Numbered from the stretch's first letter, positions 25,440 to 37,183 are shown. The stretch is DNA of 64,000 bases from Sarcocystis neurona (GCA_000727475.1 KL647289.1:5880035-5944034); one strand, 5' to 3'. Notes: generated by a model from the sequence alone, not told the origin. Numbers and translations: made by a program.

Positions 25440-27700
25440 GACGTAGCGAGTAATGCAGGAAGATGTGACTGCTTAGATATGTCTGCTTTGATTTGTTCCA
25501 CCGCAAGAAACGCGCAGCTGCACGCAGTGTTTAGCTACTTCCGAGGGCAAAGAGTATCCCGTTTGCGCGTCTGGTTCTCAACTGGAACACGGTACCTTGC
25601 TACCATTCATTTTATCCCCGCACTAGCACTGCATCCTTGTAAGACCTGTATAAGCCAAATGGTCCGAGGTAGTATGTGTACGGGTACTGTATTGTATAAA
25701 AGGTCGCAGCGATGGACTACAGGTCGATATTGAAGCCACGAAAATGAAACTGTGCGTCGGGTTCACGAAGGCAGAAGGAATCTCGATTATCATAACCGAT
25801 GTCACAGAGCATCTTTTTCACCTTGTACGTGCAGCGATTGAAGAGGGGAGACGCATCACAAGGTCGAGGGACGTCGGCGTGTGTTCCTCCGTTGCGAAGA
25901 TACGCTTGTCATAACAAAGGTTTGTGACTAGGGAGCGGGCACTAATCTTCTAATATCTCGAGCCCGCATCTGCTCTGAGGAGCATTACACTACTTCCATC
26001 AGACTGCTAAACTCAACACATCTAAGTTCGCCAGTTACTTTATCCGGCCGGCGCCTTCAAGCATCACAGACCATGTGAACTCTCCACACTAAGTCGAGAT
26101 CGGGCAGCCATGAATATATTTGACTTCTTATTTGCAAGCCTCCACACAACTACTAGACAGCAAGCAAAACTAAAACTTCTGTGGCAGTATTGTGCAGGTC
26201 CGCGCTACAAGAGCCCTCCTTTGTAGGCGTTGTAAATGTGAGGTCCTCTTCATCGTCCTGTTACAATCAACTTCCACGGCAACAGTGTACGTATTCAAAT
26301 AGAAAACGTCCATTTCAATTGTCGCATGCCTACGGAATTCTTACTTGTTGTCTTGTGCGTATTGTAGCGGGCTCTGTGTTTCAGTAGCTGAGCGCAGGAG
26401 AGAGTACAGATAAGGTGATTTGAACGCCAAAAAGTGGCCGCTACGACAGAACACAATAAGGGGTCATGAAACGCCTCTTTGTGTGGAACTCATGTAGGTG
26501 GTTGTACGGGTTTGACTGATGCCAACTTGTCCGTTCTTGTGCAACACATGCCCGTCCTAGTAAAACGCTGGAAAGGATGTGTCCGTACTGAATTGCGGAC
26601 TGTGGTTATGGCAGACATGCTGATTCCCGAGTAAAATAGATCTCTCTTTCGGTGGCCTTGAGACTGCTGCAACGTTTGTCATAAAGGATGCAACTGAAGT
26701 GACATCTGCGGACAAATCGGAGAAGGTGTGAAGAAATATCACCGTGGACCGAAAGTCGCCAGCTTCAAGAATACCGCAAAAAAGAAGCGATGGACTATTC
26801 AAAGGAGGTGTCTGCAAGTGGAATTGTGCAGGAAGGACTCCGTGGTTTCCCGTGGCGCACCACGGTATTCCAGCTTTTACTGACAAGAGATGCACACGGG
26901 TTTTCATTCTGCGCATCCTCTGATGACTTGGCACTTCAGTTCAGTTTGCGCAGCATTGGCACAGCTGAAGTGCCAACAGATGGGCGACTTTCCGGACGTC
27001 GTCCGCAGGGACGCGCGACCCCATGGGCAACGGCGTTCGCTAGTGTTAACTGTCTCGAAGTGCCGTCTAATGCAGCTCACGCCTATCCCTAAAGTACGGC
27101 ATACGTACCGAAGAAAGTACAATGAAAGTGTCGTCGTGTTGCCGTCCCTGAAACAGTTGAACATTTCTGGCGTCCTGACGTTCTCTATCTCCCACTCGGC
27201 GCACGACACGTAATACACCCTCTCTCCCACGACATATCATGGGATAGATATCGGTTGTGCCCGTCTCACACTATGACTAGTTTACTGCGGCAACCTTCAG
27301 CAGCGAGACGTACCGACAAGACTGCTCCGGCTGTGTACAACTTGTAACGTTTGGCGAAAACCCATACTTTTACCTGAAGGACGTACGGTTGCTTTCTTTA
27401 GGAGGACATAATTACCGGCACGTCGTCACTGAACAGTTTACCGTAACAACTAGCGCACTCCTGCTTGGGCATGCAAGTAACGTGTTACATCTCAGGTGTC
27501 AGTACCCAGGGGAAAATGTCTCTGCTGCGGGCGCATGTGGTTGCTCTGTCTATATTTCGACACGTTCCTGCGAGCCAGTAGTTCTCTTCTATGGTGAGAA
27601 GAGGTCGAGACCGGACAGTTTTGAATTCTTCTTCGGCAGTATTCGTCTCAAAAGAGAGTGTCTTCCGTGTGCAGAGCGAACGCGTCAATGAATGTTAGAG
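25440..27700 (+). pseudogene. Decayed block of unit 2 matching 46,860-49,170
   Basis: About 2.2 kb aligns in order with unit 3. The best stretch, 25,620-26,000 against 47,030-47,470, looks roughly 70-75% identical by eye. Both copies carry frame fragments in common, for example a QLHA... fragment at 25,520 and 46,890, and KAEGISI or KAGGISI at 25,770 and 47,225. Stops interrupt both copies. A TATA-like GTATAAAAGG occurs at 25,695 in unit 2 only. A cysteine-containing fragment at 27,480-27,590 (LRCQYPGEN, then CGC) has a broken counterpart near 48,990. Gene identity unknown. Confidence 0.45.
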
Positions 27701-28050
27701 CATGTCGCACGCTCTTCAGCAGAAACATGTTTAGTCGTACTCACCACCATCTGCTTGGCAAAACAATTTAGGGAAGTCAGAAATTGAAAAGGTGTACTTG
27801 ATGGGCTTGTGATCTACCACACACCTTAAGGAGACCCAAGGGTTGAGGGCGTGGAGCTCGAAAGCCTCCTGCTGAAGTCATTAGTGGCCTTCGCGTGAGT
27901 TACTCTTCCTTGAAAAACTCTTCAGATTCGCTGGCTTCACAAGACAACATGGAAAGAAATACATCCTTTACTTTTCAGTAGTTCCATTTGCAGGGTTCCC
28001 GGAAGGGAAACAGGGCAATGAGATGTTGCAGCCGTGCCGCGGCAATGTCC

Positions 28051-28348
28051 TGATCCTCCCGGTTTCATATTGGTGGGTCTTCGGAGGCTTTTCATTCACT
28101 CTTCCGCCGACCAACCGCTGTCTACCTGCCTGTGCTTTTCGTGAACAACGTATCTCCAGCTGGCGCAGGGATGAATAACGGCGGCATAACCCGTTCGCAT
28201 GATCCTTCCGATTTTATACTGGTGGATCTTCGGAGGCTTCCCAGTTACTCTTCTGCCGAGCAGGCGCTGTCGACCTGCCTGCGCTTTACGTGGACAACGT
28301 ACCTCCAGCTGGCGCAGGGATGAATGGCGACGGCACAACCCATTCGCA
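28051..28348. repeat. Two-copy tandem repeat, unit 149 bp, inside the acidic-protein pseudogene
   Basis: 28051-28199 and 28200-28348 both start TGATCCT and both contain CCAGCTGGCGCAGGGATGAA. The intact gene has this segment once (about 49,530-49,680), so the duplication arose in this copy. Confidence 0.85.
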
Positions 28349-28373
28349 TGTTGTCGCTGGCCTTGTGAGCTTG

Positions 28374-28517
28374 CATCATTCAACCGAACCATGTGACAGT
28401 GAAGACGCGGGACCGCGCAGGCCGGACGCATACGGTGTCAACCGGCATCATTCAACCAAGCTGTGTCATAATGAATGTAGGGGGCTGCGCACACCGGACG
28501 CATACGGCATCAACATG
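28374..28517. repeat. Two-copy tandem repeat, unit 72 bp
   Basis: 28374-28445 and 28446-28517 each begin CATCATTCAACC and contain CCGGACGCATACGG. The intact gene has a single equivalent encoding DPYGVS. Confidence 0.85.
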
Positions 28518-29222
28518 CCAGCATACGTAGAAGCAGATCTATAAGGGGACGAAGGAGAAGAAGGAGGAGCAGAAGAAGGGAAGGATGGAGAAGAAGGAGA
28601 ACAGGAAGAGGGGAAGCCGCAAGAAGAGACAATCTCAAATCAGGAAATAAGGCCGCTGAATGCCGTCCGCCGAGCCAGCAGTGACCTCGAGGGTGACAAT
28701 GTTATAGGCTAGACAGTGCAAGACGACAAAGAGAAGAGTGAGGGCGGGACCAGAGTGGACAAACCCGAATGCAGTGCAGAGCAGAAAGCGTCAACAAGAA
28801 CGGCATACAGCCAAGAAATTCTTCACATACCCCAGAAAACATTGACGGCCTCCACCCCCACCGCGGAAGTCGGACGCAGTCACCAAACAACGGGCAACCA
28901 ATTGGAGCCGTAGGGAAAGGCTGAACAGGAGTCAACGGCAAAAGTGTGGAGGACGACAGTGGACGGCAACCACACGAAGGCCTCACTGCGCCTTCCCGCG
29001 GTGTGCGAAACCGTGAGGACGTCGCGTACAAAAGGGGAAAGGCGCCACCGTACACTACCGAGCAAAATGACCAACGTGTGCAAGCTCTTCCGAGGTCTGA
29101 AAGAAATGTACGTCCACTTTAGCTTGAAGCTTGTTGTCCTTATACCTGCTTTTCTGAGGCCCACAGCACACCACAGGGAAGCGATAGATGGCAGTGGGCG
29201 GAAGTGAGTCGACTCTACATCT

Positions 29223-29960
29223 CTAAGGAAGGCGGAGTTCCTCAAACTGGTGGGATGTATTAGGAGCACAATGTATCACCATTTGAGATTGCAGGTGTTG
29301 GAATGTATTACGACCACAACATGTCACCGTGCTGAAGTCAGGTACGCGTGATGGCAGCACGCTGCGTCCGCAGCTGCAGCCATATGGCCCCTGTAGGTCC
29401 ACACGAGGCCACACCTCAGGCAGAGTGTGCTTGTTTCGAGACCACATATCACGACAATAAAAAAGGGCAAACACCCGCACGCCCCTCCTTCCATCGGGCC
29501 TGCGGGAAACAGATTTCCAAAAAGAAGTTTTAAAGCCTATACACCCCTGATTGATGCGGCCGTGCAGAGGAACGTACGTGCGCTGCAGCGCGCATTCGTG
29601 ATGTTTTTTGTAAACGCTTCCGTGTACGAACCGTACAGTGCTGTACTGGTCCATACTTGTCACAACCACCACCTTGAACACAAGGATGTGCCTTCCCTCA
29701 GGTGTGACTACATCGGTAGACAGGTTAGTAACAACGAATCCTGAATGTGCCACAACTCGCGCAGGCGGGGTGCGCAGTATTTTAGACGCTTTTTCCGCTG
29801 ACAACAAGGCGTTCACGTACTCACGGGGACTGCCGAGCGCCGCATGAATCGATTGGTCGCGTGAGAGTCGAAACCTGCGAGCAGGATCGTACCTCATCCC
29901 TTCTTCTGCTTGTTCGCATAGGATTGGTAGACGAAGCTTGTTCAATATTTTCGTGTCCAT
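29223..29960 (-). CDS. Hypothetical minus-strand ORF, 245 codons (unit 2)
   Basis: ATG at 29958-29960. A frame this long is unusual at this base composition. A strong donor (CCCC/GTGAGTACG, exon end 29825) after 45 codons offers a spliced alternative; in unit 1 the same start is kept at 8174 but the donor is mutated. The lower part of the frame matches, in the same frame, a minus-strand frame at 50,594-50,860 in unit 3: an arginine-proline/glycine cluster, VFA-F, cysteine, a histidine-threonine-leucine-proline stretch, and a GxNGCG/GPYGCS turn. Its low end meets the 3' end of the acidic-protein copy on the other strand, so the two would be convergent and slightly overlapping. No known family recognised. 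Confidence 0.4.
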   Translation of the reverse strand: MDTKILNKLRLPILCEQAEEGMRYDPARRFRLSRDQSIHAALGSPREYVNALLSAEKASKILRTPPARVVAHSGFVVTNLSTDVVTPEGRHILVFKVVVVTSMDQYSTVRFVHGSVYKKHHECALQRTYVPLHGRINQGCIGFKTSFWKSVSRRPDGRRGVRVFALFYCRDMWSRNKHTLPEVWPRVDLQGPYGCSCGRSVLPSRVPDFSTVTCCGRNTFQHLQSQMVIHCAPNTSHQFEELRLP

Positions 29961-32900
29961 TCAGCGTTTGTTGAAAACCGTGATATCACCGCAGCGCAGT
30001 GGCTGACATGCCGTCAGTTTTCGTGAGCAACGCTGTCACGGCCGGTATTCTCTGGCTGTACTGTCTGGGAGTTCTCAGAGGGTTACGCTGTTTGCCGTCG
30101 GCCAGCCTTCACACTCATTGCTGCATTCCCGTCTCAGGCTTCAAAAAGCGTATCTGGTACGACATGCTGTAGCAGTGGCAGGCATTAATACAGTTGCTGG
30201 TGTAGCTTGACAGGTAGCATCCGTCCGTGATGGAATCGTACTTGTCGAAACTTTCAAAGGTTTTTTTTTCCCAGAGAATGTTTTTACTTCCTCATTTTCC
30301 CCTTTTGGGCTGCTAAAGCTCCACTTTCCTCCCCGTCAAACTGCGGCGAACTCCCCCCAGCAGCGCCCCCTGTATCAACGTGAAATAGTTCGCATGTTCT
30401 TATCGTGCCGTACTACAGCGAGTCCGCTGGACCATGTGTTGTTCGTGTGCGCTGAAACCAGCTCGTCATTCTACCTTAGAAAACCGGCGACTCCTCTGCC
30501 AGACATATTTACGGATGCCAGACCGAAGACACAAGAGACAAGTAGATAAGAATTGATGTAGAACAACCTGGCAGACCAGAGACAATTGGTAATGGGTGAG
30601 CTGTACACACCCTTCGATACGGATACTCCTGACGAAGCAGGTTACGTTTCTGCCAAAAGCTTCTCCCACGTATTGGTAGCCCATATTAAACACTCACCGG
30701 AGATAGTACGCGTATGCATATCAAATGCACCTTATCCGAGTGGCGTATGACTTTGGAAATGTGCGACTGGCTGGCGTTCTGGCTCTTACAGTTGTTAAGG
30801 TGAGAGCCTTTCTTGATGCAAGCGTGGCACTTTTTTCGGTGAAATATCTCTTGTTGCAAGGCGTTGTCAGCTGGACAGCTGGTGCGCTGAAAACGTACGT
30901 CCCACAAGCTCGTGTTGTTTTGTCGGTGGCACTCTGCGGTATAAAACGGATATTACGACACTTTTTGTGTCACTTGCGCTCTATTGTACCCAAGGGAAGA
31001 GGTGGGCTTCTTTTTACACTTGAATCCAGGAGAACAGGTCTGGGTATCTGCCAACCGTATGGCGTTAATGACGTGTACGCTCACAAGACGTGCTCCCACC
31101 ATCAGGTGCCCTGAAAGTACATTTCTCACCGGGTAACTTTCAGACGCCACGTATATTTTTTGCTCGACAGTCAAGGTCCGTAAGTGAGACACACTGGTGC
31201 AAGTCTCATTTAGTTGGTGGTCTCTAACTCTGTGTCAACGTAGCGGCGTCGCGTCAAACAAGCGTATACCGCCTGGTAGTCTCTGTTCGATCTGACACTG
31301 CTGCAGCGTAAAAATGGAGCTGTGGTCCCCTCTTCCGCATATGTCTCCACTCTATTACACCGCTAGCCACAGCGTAACAGTGGTAAGAGTTGCGTCAGCA
31401 GCGGAGCCGGTGTTATCGATGGAAACCCGGCGGCTGTCTTTCCTGCCCAAGGGCGCCTGCAGCAGGCTGAGCCCTACGAGCCGAGGCAGATCACGCAGTC
31501 GTCCCTTCGATGAGCTGCTGCAGTTTGCCGGCTCAATGGGGTCGGGAAGAAGTGTGTTCGCTTTCGCCCTCAAGGTCAAGGAAACACACTGATCAAACCG
31601 TGTACGTTGTGCCGCAGAGATGCAGTGGGGCTCAGGTCAAAGTTCATGCTCGCTTCCACGTGTGTGTAGATGGTGCGGCCATTTCTGTACAAGTCACTGA
31701 TTCGCAAAAACGTACTTTGCTAAATGCTACCTGTCAAAATGCAGAGACTTTGCTCGAAGTTCCCCTATTATTAGCTTTCGCACACCAGCAGCGATGCACT
31801 GAAAGATCGTAGCATCTTCAGGTCCTCTGCTATAGCACAGGTGTACAAAAGTATTGCAGACGCGAGTGAGACGAGACTGTACTCTTCACATCACCATGAG
31901 AGACGTCGCAGAGCTCAATGCCGCAGTGGCAGCACCTGCTACAGCAATCAAACGCCTCCTCTCACTGCCGACCGCTGTCGGCGGTGAAGAGCACGTGTGT
32001 CATCGTGACGAACTCCTCTGAAACTGCTGGGCATCATAAAAGCGCAGTGCGACTAAAGTGGAAGACCATATAGCATGAATCTGGGCAATTGTGACTTAGC
32101 GCCCTTCGAAGACGCACAACAGAGTGTGGGCAAGACACTGGCGATGTCGAACTCCACAGATCGCACTGCACACCTGAAAATGCGTACGCCAGAATGCGTA
32201 TGTTGTGTGGGATGCGGATGTCCCGGATCAGGCGCGCCCCCTGATACGTTCGTGGTCGTCCACCCACGCAGCAACACTTCAGTGCTACTTAAACTCCGCG
32301 GAAGACGTAGATTCTCCACTCACAATTCTAGATGCTGTGCTGTCTCAGGTGCACGGGAGCGTTACCCACAACTGCACCCGCAGGTAAACTTGAAGATTTC
32401 ACGTCCACGAGAGCGCTATAAACAACTGCACCCGCAGGCAAACGTGACGGTAAATCTCCGAGTTACACACGTTGATAACCTGACGTGGGGGTGCATTTTT
32501 AGTCTGAGTTGAAGATCTTTGTGTCGCATTTCAGCGCCTCTCCACCTCGGCAGAGCTTATGCTCAGGTTTCCATCCACAGGGCTTCTACGACAACAGACT
32601 ACTACACTGGCTGCATGTACGGATATACAAACAACGGAATCACCCTTGCGGACTGCTCATACGCTAGCCGGTCAGAATGTAGGTGGCATTCATGAGCAGT
32701 GCATTTAGCGGTAGTCTCGGCGGCGTCACAAGCAGGCAGAAAATCTCTAATAGTTCAACAGTCGCAGGACTCTTACAAGCGACAATGCCTTACATGTCCG
32801 CTACAACTCAAGACGACGCCATACGCTAACTGTCCGGAGAACCTCAAAACCGGAGTGCATTCAACATCTGTGTATGCAGTCCACACGTGTGCGCGAGAGT

Positions 32901-33250
32901 AACACAATACTTTGTTTGAAACTGTTTTCTGTGGGTGCTTGACCCGTTCACGTAAGTTTCGGCGTTTCACAAAACCCCTATGTCAAGCAAAACAACAGTC
33001 GCGCTAGAATCTAACGGTGTCGTCCATTTCCTAATGCATTTCCCGTACAAAGTCTGCACCGCAGTTTCGGTGTATCTTTCCGCATTTCCGCACAAATTCC
33101 CTGCAGTGTTCTTGCAGGCTAACACACAAACTCTGCACACGCCCAGAAGCGATCACCACGCAAGCTCATAGCAACGCCACAAGTTCCAGGCACTGGCCAG
33201 ACTCCTGACACGCTTTGAACATTACCTCCTCTACGTGTTCGCTGTGGTCA
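29961..33250 (+). pseudogene. Decayed block of unit 2 with cysteine-containing fragments
   Basis: The unit-2 counterpart of 8,175-11,470. Best-preserved parts are: about 30,880-31,070 (aligned also with 51,050-51,190 in unit 3); 31,307-31,590 after the conserved TGCTGCAG acceptor, open for about 90 codons; 31,590-31,810, a frame with alternating hydrophobic residues and cysteines; and 32,140-32,390, which ends at a good donor (CGCAG/GTAAAC) after an N-glycosylation-like NCT. A 54-bp tandem duplication (32,352-32,459) copies that exon end. Stops and frameshifts prevent any full product. The pattern suggests a former surface or secreted protein with several small exons, but no family was recognised. 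Confidence 0.45.
32352..32459. repeat. Two-copy tandem repeat, unit 54 bp
   Basis: 32352-32405 and 32406-32459 share the block CAACTGCACCCGCAGG followed by AAAC. Unit 1 has a single copy near 10,590. Confidence 0.8.
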
Positions 33251-33254
33251 TCGC

Positions 33255-35360
33255 TTAACCGCTTTGTTTCGGCAGACCACCTCTGCTGCCCGACCTGCCT
33301 GTGCTGACTTCCCACGCTTCCTGCAGCTGACGCATATGCTCTCCGATGTGCGCCGCCTGGTGCGCAGCAGCACGCAGCGCAGCCTGATGCACGGCCAGTA
33401 CTTGTGCAACAGCTCCCAACGAACCTGCTTGAAATGCCTCTGCTGTGTACGAAAGGCTTTGACCGACCTCGGCCAACTGCTGATCAAAGCCGCGCAACCT
33501 TTCCAGCGCGAGCTGTTCAGCAGATGAGAGCAGAGGCATTGACGCTACAGCTCCATTATGATCAGTAAACGATCTTTCGGGAAACCTCGTTCCGCTGCCT
33601 GATTCGTCCAAAGCTGCGGCAGGCCGCGACTCTTGTTCACCGTCAGCTTTGAGCAAACGAAACCCTACACCCGCGTCCCTTGTTATAGCGACTGCGGTAG
33701 CGGCACTACAGCTTCCAAACGCGCTCGTATTTTTGGCGGGGAAGCGGATCTCCTTCGGCCCCCCACAGCGCAGCTCAAGGACTGCGCCTTCGATAGAACG
33801 CAGCAACCTCATCAAATCCCGTTGCTGATGTTCCAGCGAGTCAATCACGCCAGCAGTGTAGACCTGCTTTCTCTCCAGCTTCCCTTGTTCGTTCATCACC
33901 TGCTGAATCTTGCGACTTTCTTCAATCATGGCTTTTTCTACAGACTCTACCTCTTCAGCCACTGCTGTGAACTGCTCCACACGCCGCTCCAGCCGCCGCT
34001 CCCATCTTGCGAGGACCTCCTCCAGTAGTTCATGCTGCAGGGTTTCCAGCGCCACCTCTCGCGGCGGAGGAAGACCATCGGCAGCAGCACCTGGAACAGT
34101 ACTGGCTCGTGACGCGGAGTGTGCAGCAGGGATCAGGGCACTTGTTGAGGACACGCATTGTCCCCCCTTCACTACATTCGTTTCTGCCACACTGGAAGAA
34201 ACAGACGGTAGGCCAGGCTTCCCAAAGAGACCGCCATCGCCACTGCCCGGACCACGAGAAGCAGCGGACGACAGTACACTCGCCCCGTTGACTCCTCCCG
34301 CCGCCATCGTGGAGGGATCATCTCTTGCATCGGGTAGTCTTGCAGAGGTGCTTGCTCCGCTTTGTGCGTCACCGTCTGGAGTCTTTTTTGTGTCACTGGG
34401 CCCGCTATTGCTCGATGTTGTAGGGACCCGAGCAGTGGTGCCAAACAGGCCACCACGCGCTGCCGACACAGAGCCCGTCCTCGATTCAGCTGCGGGACTG
34501 AACGTTGCTGACAAGGCCGCAGAGGACTGCACGCTATTGCCTGTTGAAACGACGCTACTACCTCCTTGCGGTGAACTACCGCTGCTGTTGTTTGCAGCCT
34601 GTCTACCGTGATCTCCAACGTTGCCATAAAGGCGAGCGGCGCTTGCTGCCTGGCCTCCTTGGGCACCTTGCGCTGTACTAAAACACGATGTGCTTACACC
34701 TGAAGCACTGGTGCTCGAAGACGTGTTGAACGGTGGCTCGGATCCAGCTACAGACGATTGCGGAGAAGCCGCGGGCGCAGCAGTACCTGCTGTCACCGTT
34801 GCGCTTAGAACGGATCCCGTACTCAACAGCGAACAGGACTTGCCCGCAGCGGATCCGAAAAGACTGCCACCTGCCGATGGAGGATTTGGAGTGGAAGCAC
34901 CTTGTCCAGTGAGAGCTGGAGTTGAAGAATCCCCGGTAGCGACCGCCGCATTGCCGCCGGTGCTTCCGAATAGCGGCCCGCCAACGAAACAAGAGCTCCC
35001 TGCCCGATGTTCTCCTTTACTAATTCCTTGAAGTACACTTGAACTTCTCAATCCTGACGGTAGATGGGTGCTGTTACCGTCCGGGCCAAAAGCAGATATT
35101 CTGCCATCTGTGCTGTTAGTGCATGTCAAGACCGCTCCACTCCCTTGATTTCCCGAGGTTGAGGGAAATATTTCTCCTCCGCTTGCAGCAGCAGTTGCCG
35201 TGGTGCTGCTGTTCCTGACAGGGATGCCATCACCCACGTTAGAAGAGGCAAACACACTTCCGGCATTTCCTTCTCCAGATGTAGCAGCCACGAGCCCCAC
35301 TGCACTACGGGGCGCCGCTCCCCCGAACGCGGCAACTCCTGTACCGAAGAGAGATGACAT
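33255..35360 (-). CDS. Nsp1/Nup62-type FG nucleoporin
   Basis: 701 residues from ATG 35358-35360, which opens with MSSLFGTG. The frame continues upstream for 42 codons, but that part is hydrophobic/basic and unlike a nucleoporin, so I prefer the inner start. Residues 1-430 are serine/glycine/threonine/alanine-rich with spaced SLFG, PLFGS, GLFG and AFG motifs, the phenylalanine-glycine repeats that form the nuclear pore permeability barrier. Residues about 434-530 match the Nsp1 C-terminal coiled coil: W at the start of a heptad (LARWERRLERRVEQF), a VAEEVESVEKAM stretch, and the IDSLEHQQRDL motif. Residues about 612-690 form a second coiled coil ending in LQEAWE, as in Nup62, where these coils assemble the central-channel trimer. 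No intron is needed. It is the only intact copy here, so it probably supplies the function. Nup62 or Nup58/54-like relatives cannot be fully separated by eye. Confidence 0.85.
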   Translation of the reverse strand: MSSLFGTGVAAFGGAAPRSAVGLVAATSGEGNAGSVFASSNVGDGIPVRNSSTTATAAASGGEIFPSTSGNQGSGAVLTCTNSTDGRISAFGPDGNSTHLPSGLRSSSVLQGISKGEHRAGSSCFVGGPLFGSTGGNAAVATGDSSTPALTGQGASTPNPPSAGGSLFGSAAGKSCSLLSTGSVLSATVTAGTAAPAASPQSSVAGSEPPFNTSSSTSASGVSTSCFSTAQGAQGGQAASAARLYGNVGDHGRQAANNSSGSSPQGGSSVVSTGNSVQSSAALSATFSPAAESRTGSVSAARGGLFGTTARVPTTSSNSGPSDTKKTPDGDAQSGASTSARLPDARDDPSTMAAGGVNGASVLSSAASRGPGSGDGGLFGKPGLPSVSSSVAETNVVKGGQCVSSTSALIPAAHSASRASTVPGAAADGLPPPREVALETLQHELLEEVLARWERRLERRVEQFTAVAEEVESVEKAMIEESRKIQQVMNEQGKLERKQVYTAGVIDSLEHQQRDLMRLLRSIEGAVLELRCGGPKEIRFPAKNTSAFGSCSAATAVAITRDAGVGFRLLKADGEQESRPAAALDESGSGTRFPERSFTDHNGAVASMPLLSSAEQLALERLRGFDQQLAEVGQSLSYTAEAFQAGSLGAVAQVLAVHQAALRAAAHQAAHIGEHMRQLQEAWEVSTGRSGSRGGLPKQSG

Positions 35361-37127
35361 AACTATATACGCGAGAATGGGTGAAAGAAAGATGAATCCA
35401 GAGTCGCAAGAAGCAATTAGACAAAAGCGGCAGAGGAGGAAGCCGTCAGCGGCGCGCCCACGCTTACGCCTGCACCAGCCGTGCATACATTGTACGCATG
35501 CGAAGCGACCGATACCGAAGCGTTAACCTGCATGTCCCGCGGGAACGGCTGAGGAAAAAAACTAAACAGCGAGATACGGTTGCACAGAAGAATCTCCGAC
35601 TTAATCTACAGGGAGGGCGACATGGGATGAGAGCGGCGCTCCGGAAGAATAGAAGTCCTCGTTTTCTTTGTTGCAGAAACGAGAGGCCAGCGAATGCACC
35701 CGCGCAACACCACACACTTCTAGAATAATAGTTGCAAAACCAAATATAAGCGTCTTCCACTCCACCGGCGTAAATCTACCAAATCAACCGCGTTGGCTCC
35801 GCCTGTGTAAGACAAGGACTCCGCGGAGAAGCGCGCTGCACACCCAAGCGGCATATACCCGAAGGCGAACCATTTTTCTGTGTATGTAGCCTGCTGTCAT
35901 TAAGGTTCGCTTCAAAAAAGCTCTGCGAAAGTACCCATACTTCCTCCATTGACAGACGGGGGTGTAGTCGTGATGATGGTGCTCATCGAACGGACACACA
36001 CAATCCTAACCAACCTCAGGTGGCAGCCGAACGGGAACGCTTTGTGCTCTCTGCAGACACTTCGGGCACACATCATTATAAACAAAATAACTTACTCGTA
36101 CTGTTTTGGTTTCATTTACACAAGTTGCACTACTAGGGCCGCTGGTATATCGAAGTACCAAACTAGAGTATATACTCATAGAGCGTACTCGTCTAGAGGC
36201 CGTCGAACCACTTTATGGGAGACCAAGCACTATTAAGTTCGAAATGAGTTACGCCGTTGTCGTTGACGCCAGCAGAACGCAGGAGTGTGACTCGTACTGT
36301 GCGAGACGATCTTTCAAGTGTGTGCTGTTTGGGGTGTTCAATCTGCGACTCCATGTACCGCAACACTCGGTTATTTCGGTTTCCCTTCCGCATATTTGTC
36401 TTTCATTTTCGTAGCACGTGAAACTTTTTCGAAAGCTTACACGGTTCTTTTCAGAGGTCCGCGGCTGAAGGATATAGTCATTGATCCATGTTTCACACGA
36501 CTTTGGATAGAATTCTCCGATGCGCAAACTCGCATGTCTGCCCCAGTTATCATGACAGCAGTGAGTGAGCGTCTATGAATCCCTGTTCATCAGGTCAGCT
36601 TGTCAGTCAACGTGTCACGCACATCCACCGTACGAATTCACGTGTGCCGGTGGCTCGATTCAGTGCAACGGCGTGAAGGTACCTATATGCGCGGCCTCTA
36701 CTGTTGTTCAGTCTTGTTAGACCCTCTCGCATCCACAACGCTGTTCTACATTGAATACTTTAGTGTGGTAAACACTGATACATTGTGATTAGAGACGTGC
36801 GGCCCTGCTGAACTCATTGATGAAGCAGCTGCGACAACACTGGTCTGAGTGCAGTGTTCTTGATCCAACCTACGATTGTAACAAAAGAAATATAACGTTA
36901 AACCCTACCGTTAAACCTGACCGCGTTAGCTCGCGAGCCTCGTTCTGGTTGTTCGGAGTGTCGTCTCCATCACTCGCCGGAACCGAACCTCAATGTTCAT
37001 TAGCTGAACGCGTCTTCTTGCGGTTGTACACAGGCAGTCTTCGTGCGAGTGTATCCTTTAACGATAGAACTGTAGTGTCGTACAGCAAGCCTCATTAAGC
37101 TTGTGGCCACGTACCCAAAGAGAAGAT

Positions 37128-37183
37128 CAGGTCACTCCACCGCTCGCTTGTTCCTAAGTGGAATAGAACGGTGGAGTGACCTG
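37128..37183. repeat. Inverted repeat, perfect 15-bp arms, 26-base loop
   Basis: CAGGTCACTCCACCG at 37128-37142 is mirrored by its exact reverse complement at 37169-37183. The loop holds a further small palindrome (TTCC TAAGT GGAA). Confidence 0.85.

Larger units (their letters stand above)
27949..29265 (+). pseudogene. Acidic signal-anchor protein, pseudogene copy (unit 2)
   Basis: The aligned partner of the intact gene at 49,436. It begins with ATGGAA at 27,949 but meets TAG ten codons later. It keeps the WWVF-type membrane segment region (now duplicated), the motif PDAYGVN/PDAYGIN corresponding to DPYGVS, the glutamate-rich tract at about 28,546-28,640, and the conserved C-terminal segment near 29,110-29,205 (LIPAFLRPTAHHRE followed by GSGRK), ended by a TGA where the intact copy has tryptophan. 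Three internal tandem duplications (149, 72 and about 47 bp) disrupt it. Confidence 0.8.

Noticed and set aside
33910..35031. Plus-strand frames of 100-230 codons
   Set aside because: They are shadows of the intact nucleoporin on the minus strand, which has FG repeats and an Nsp1 coiled coil.
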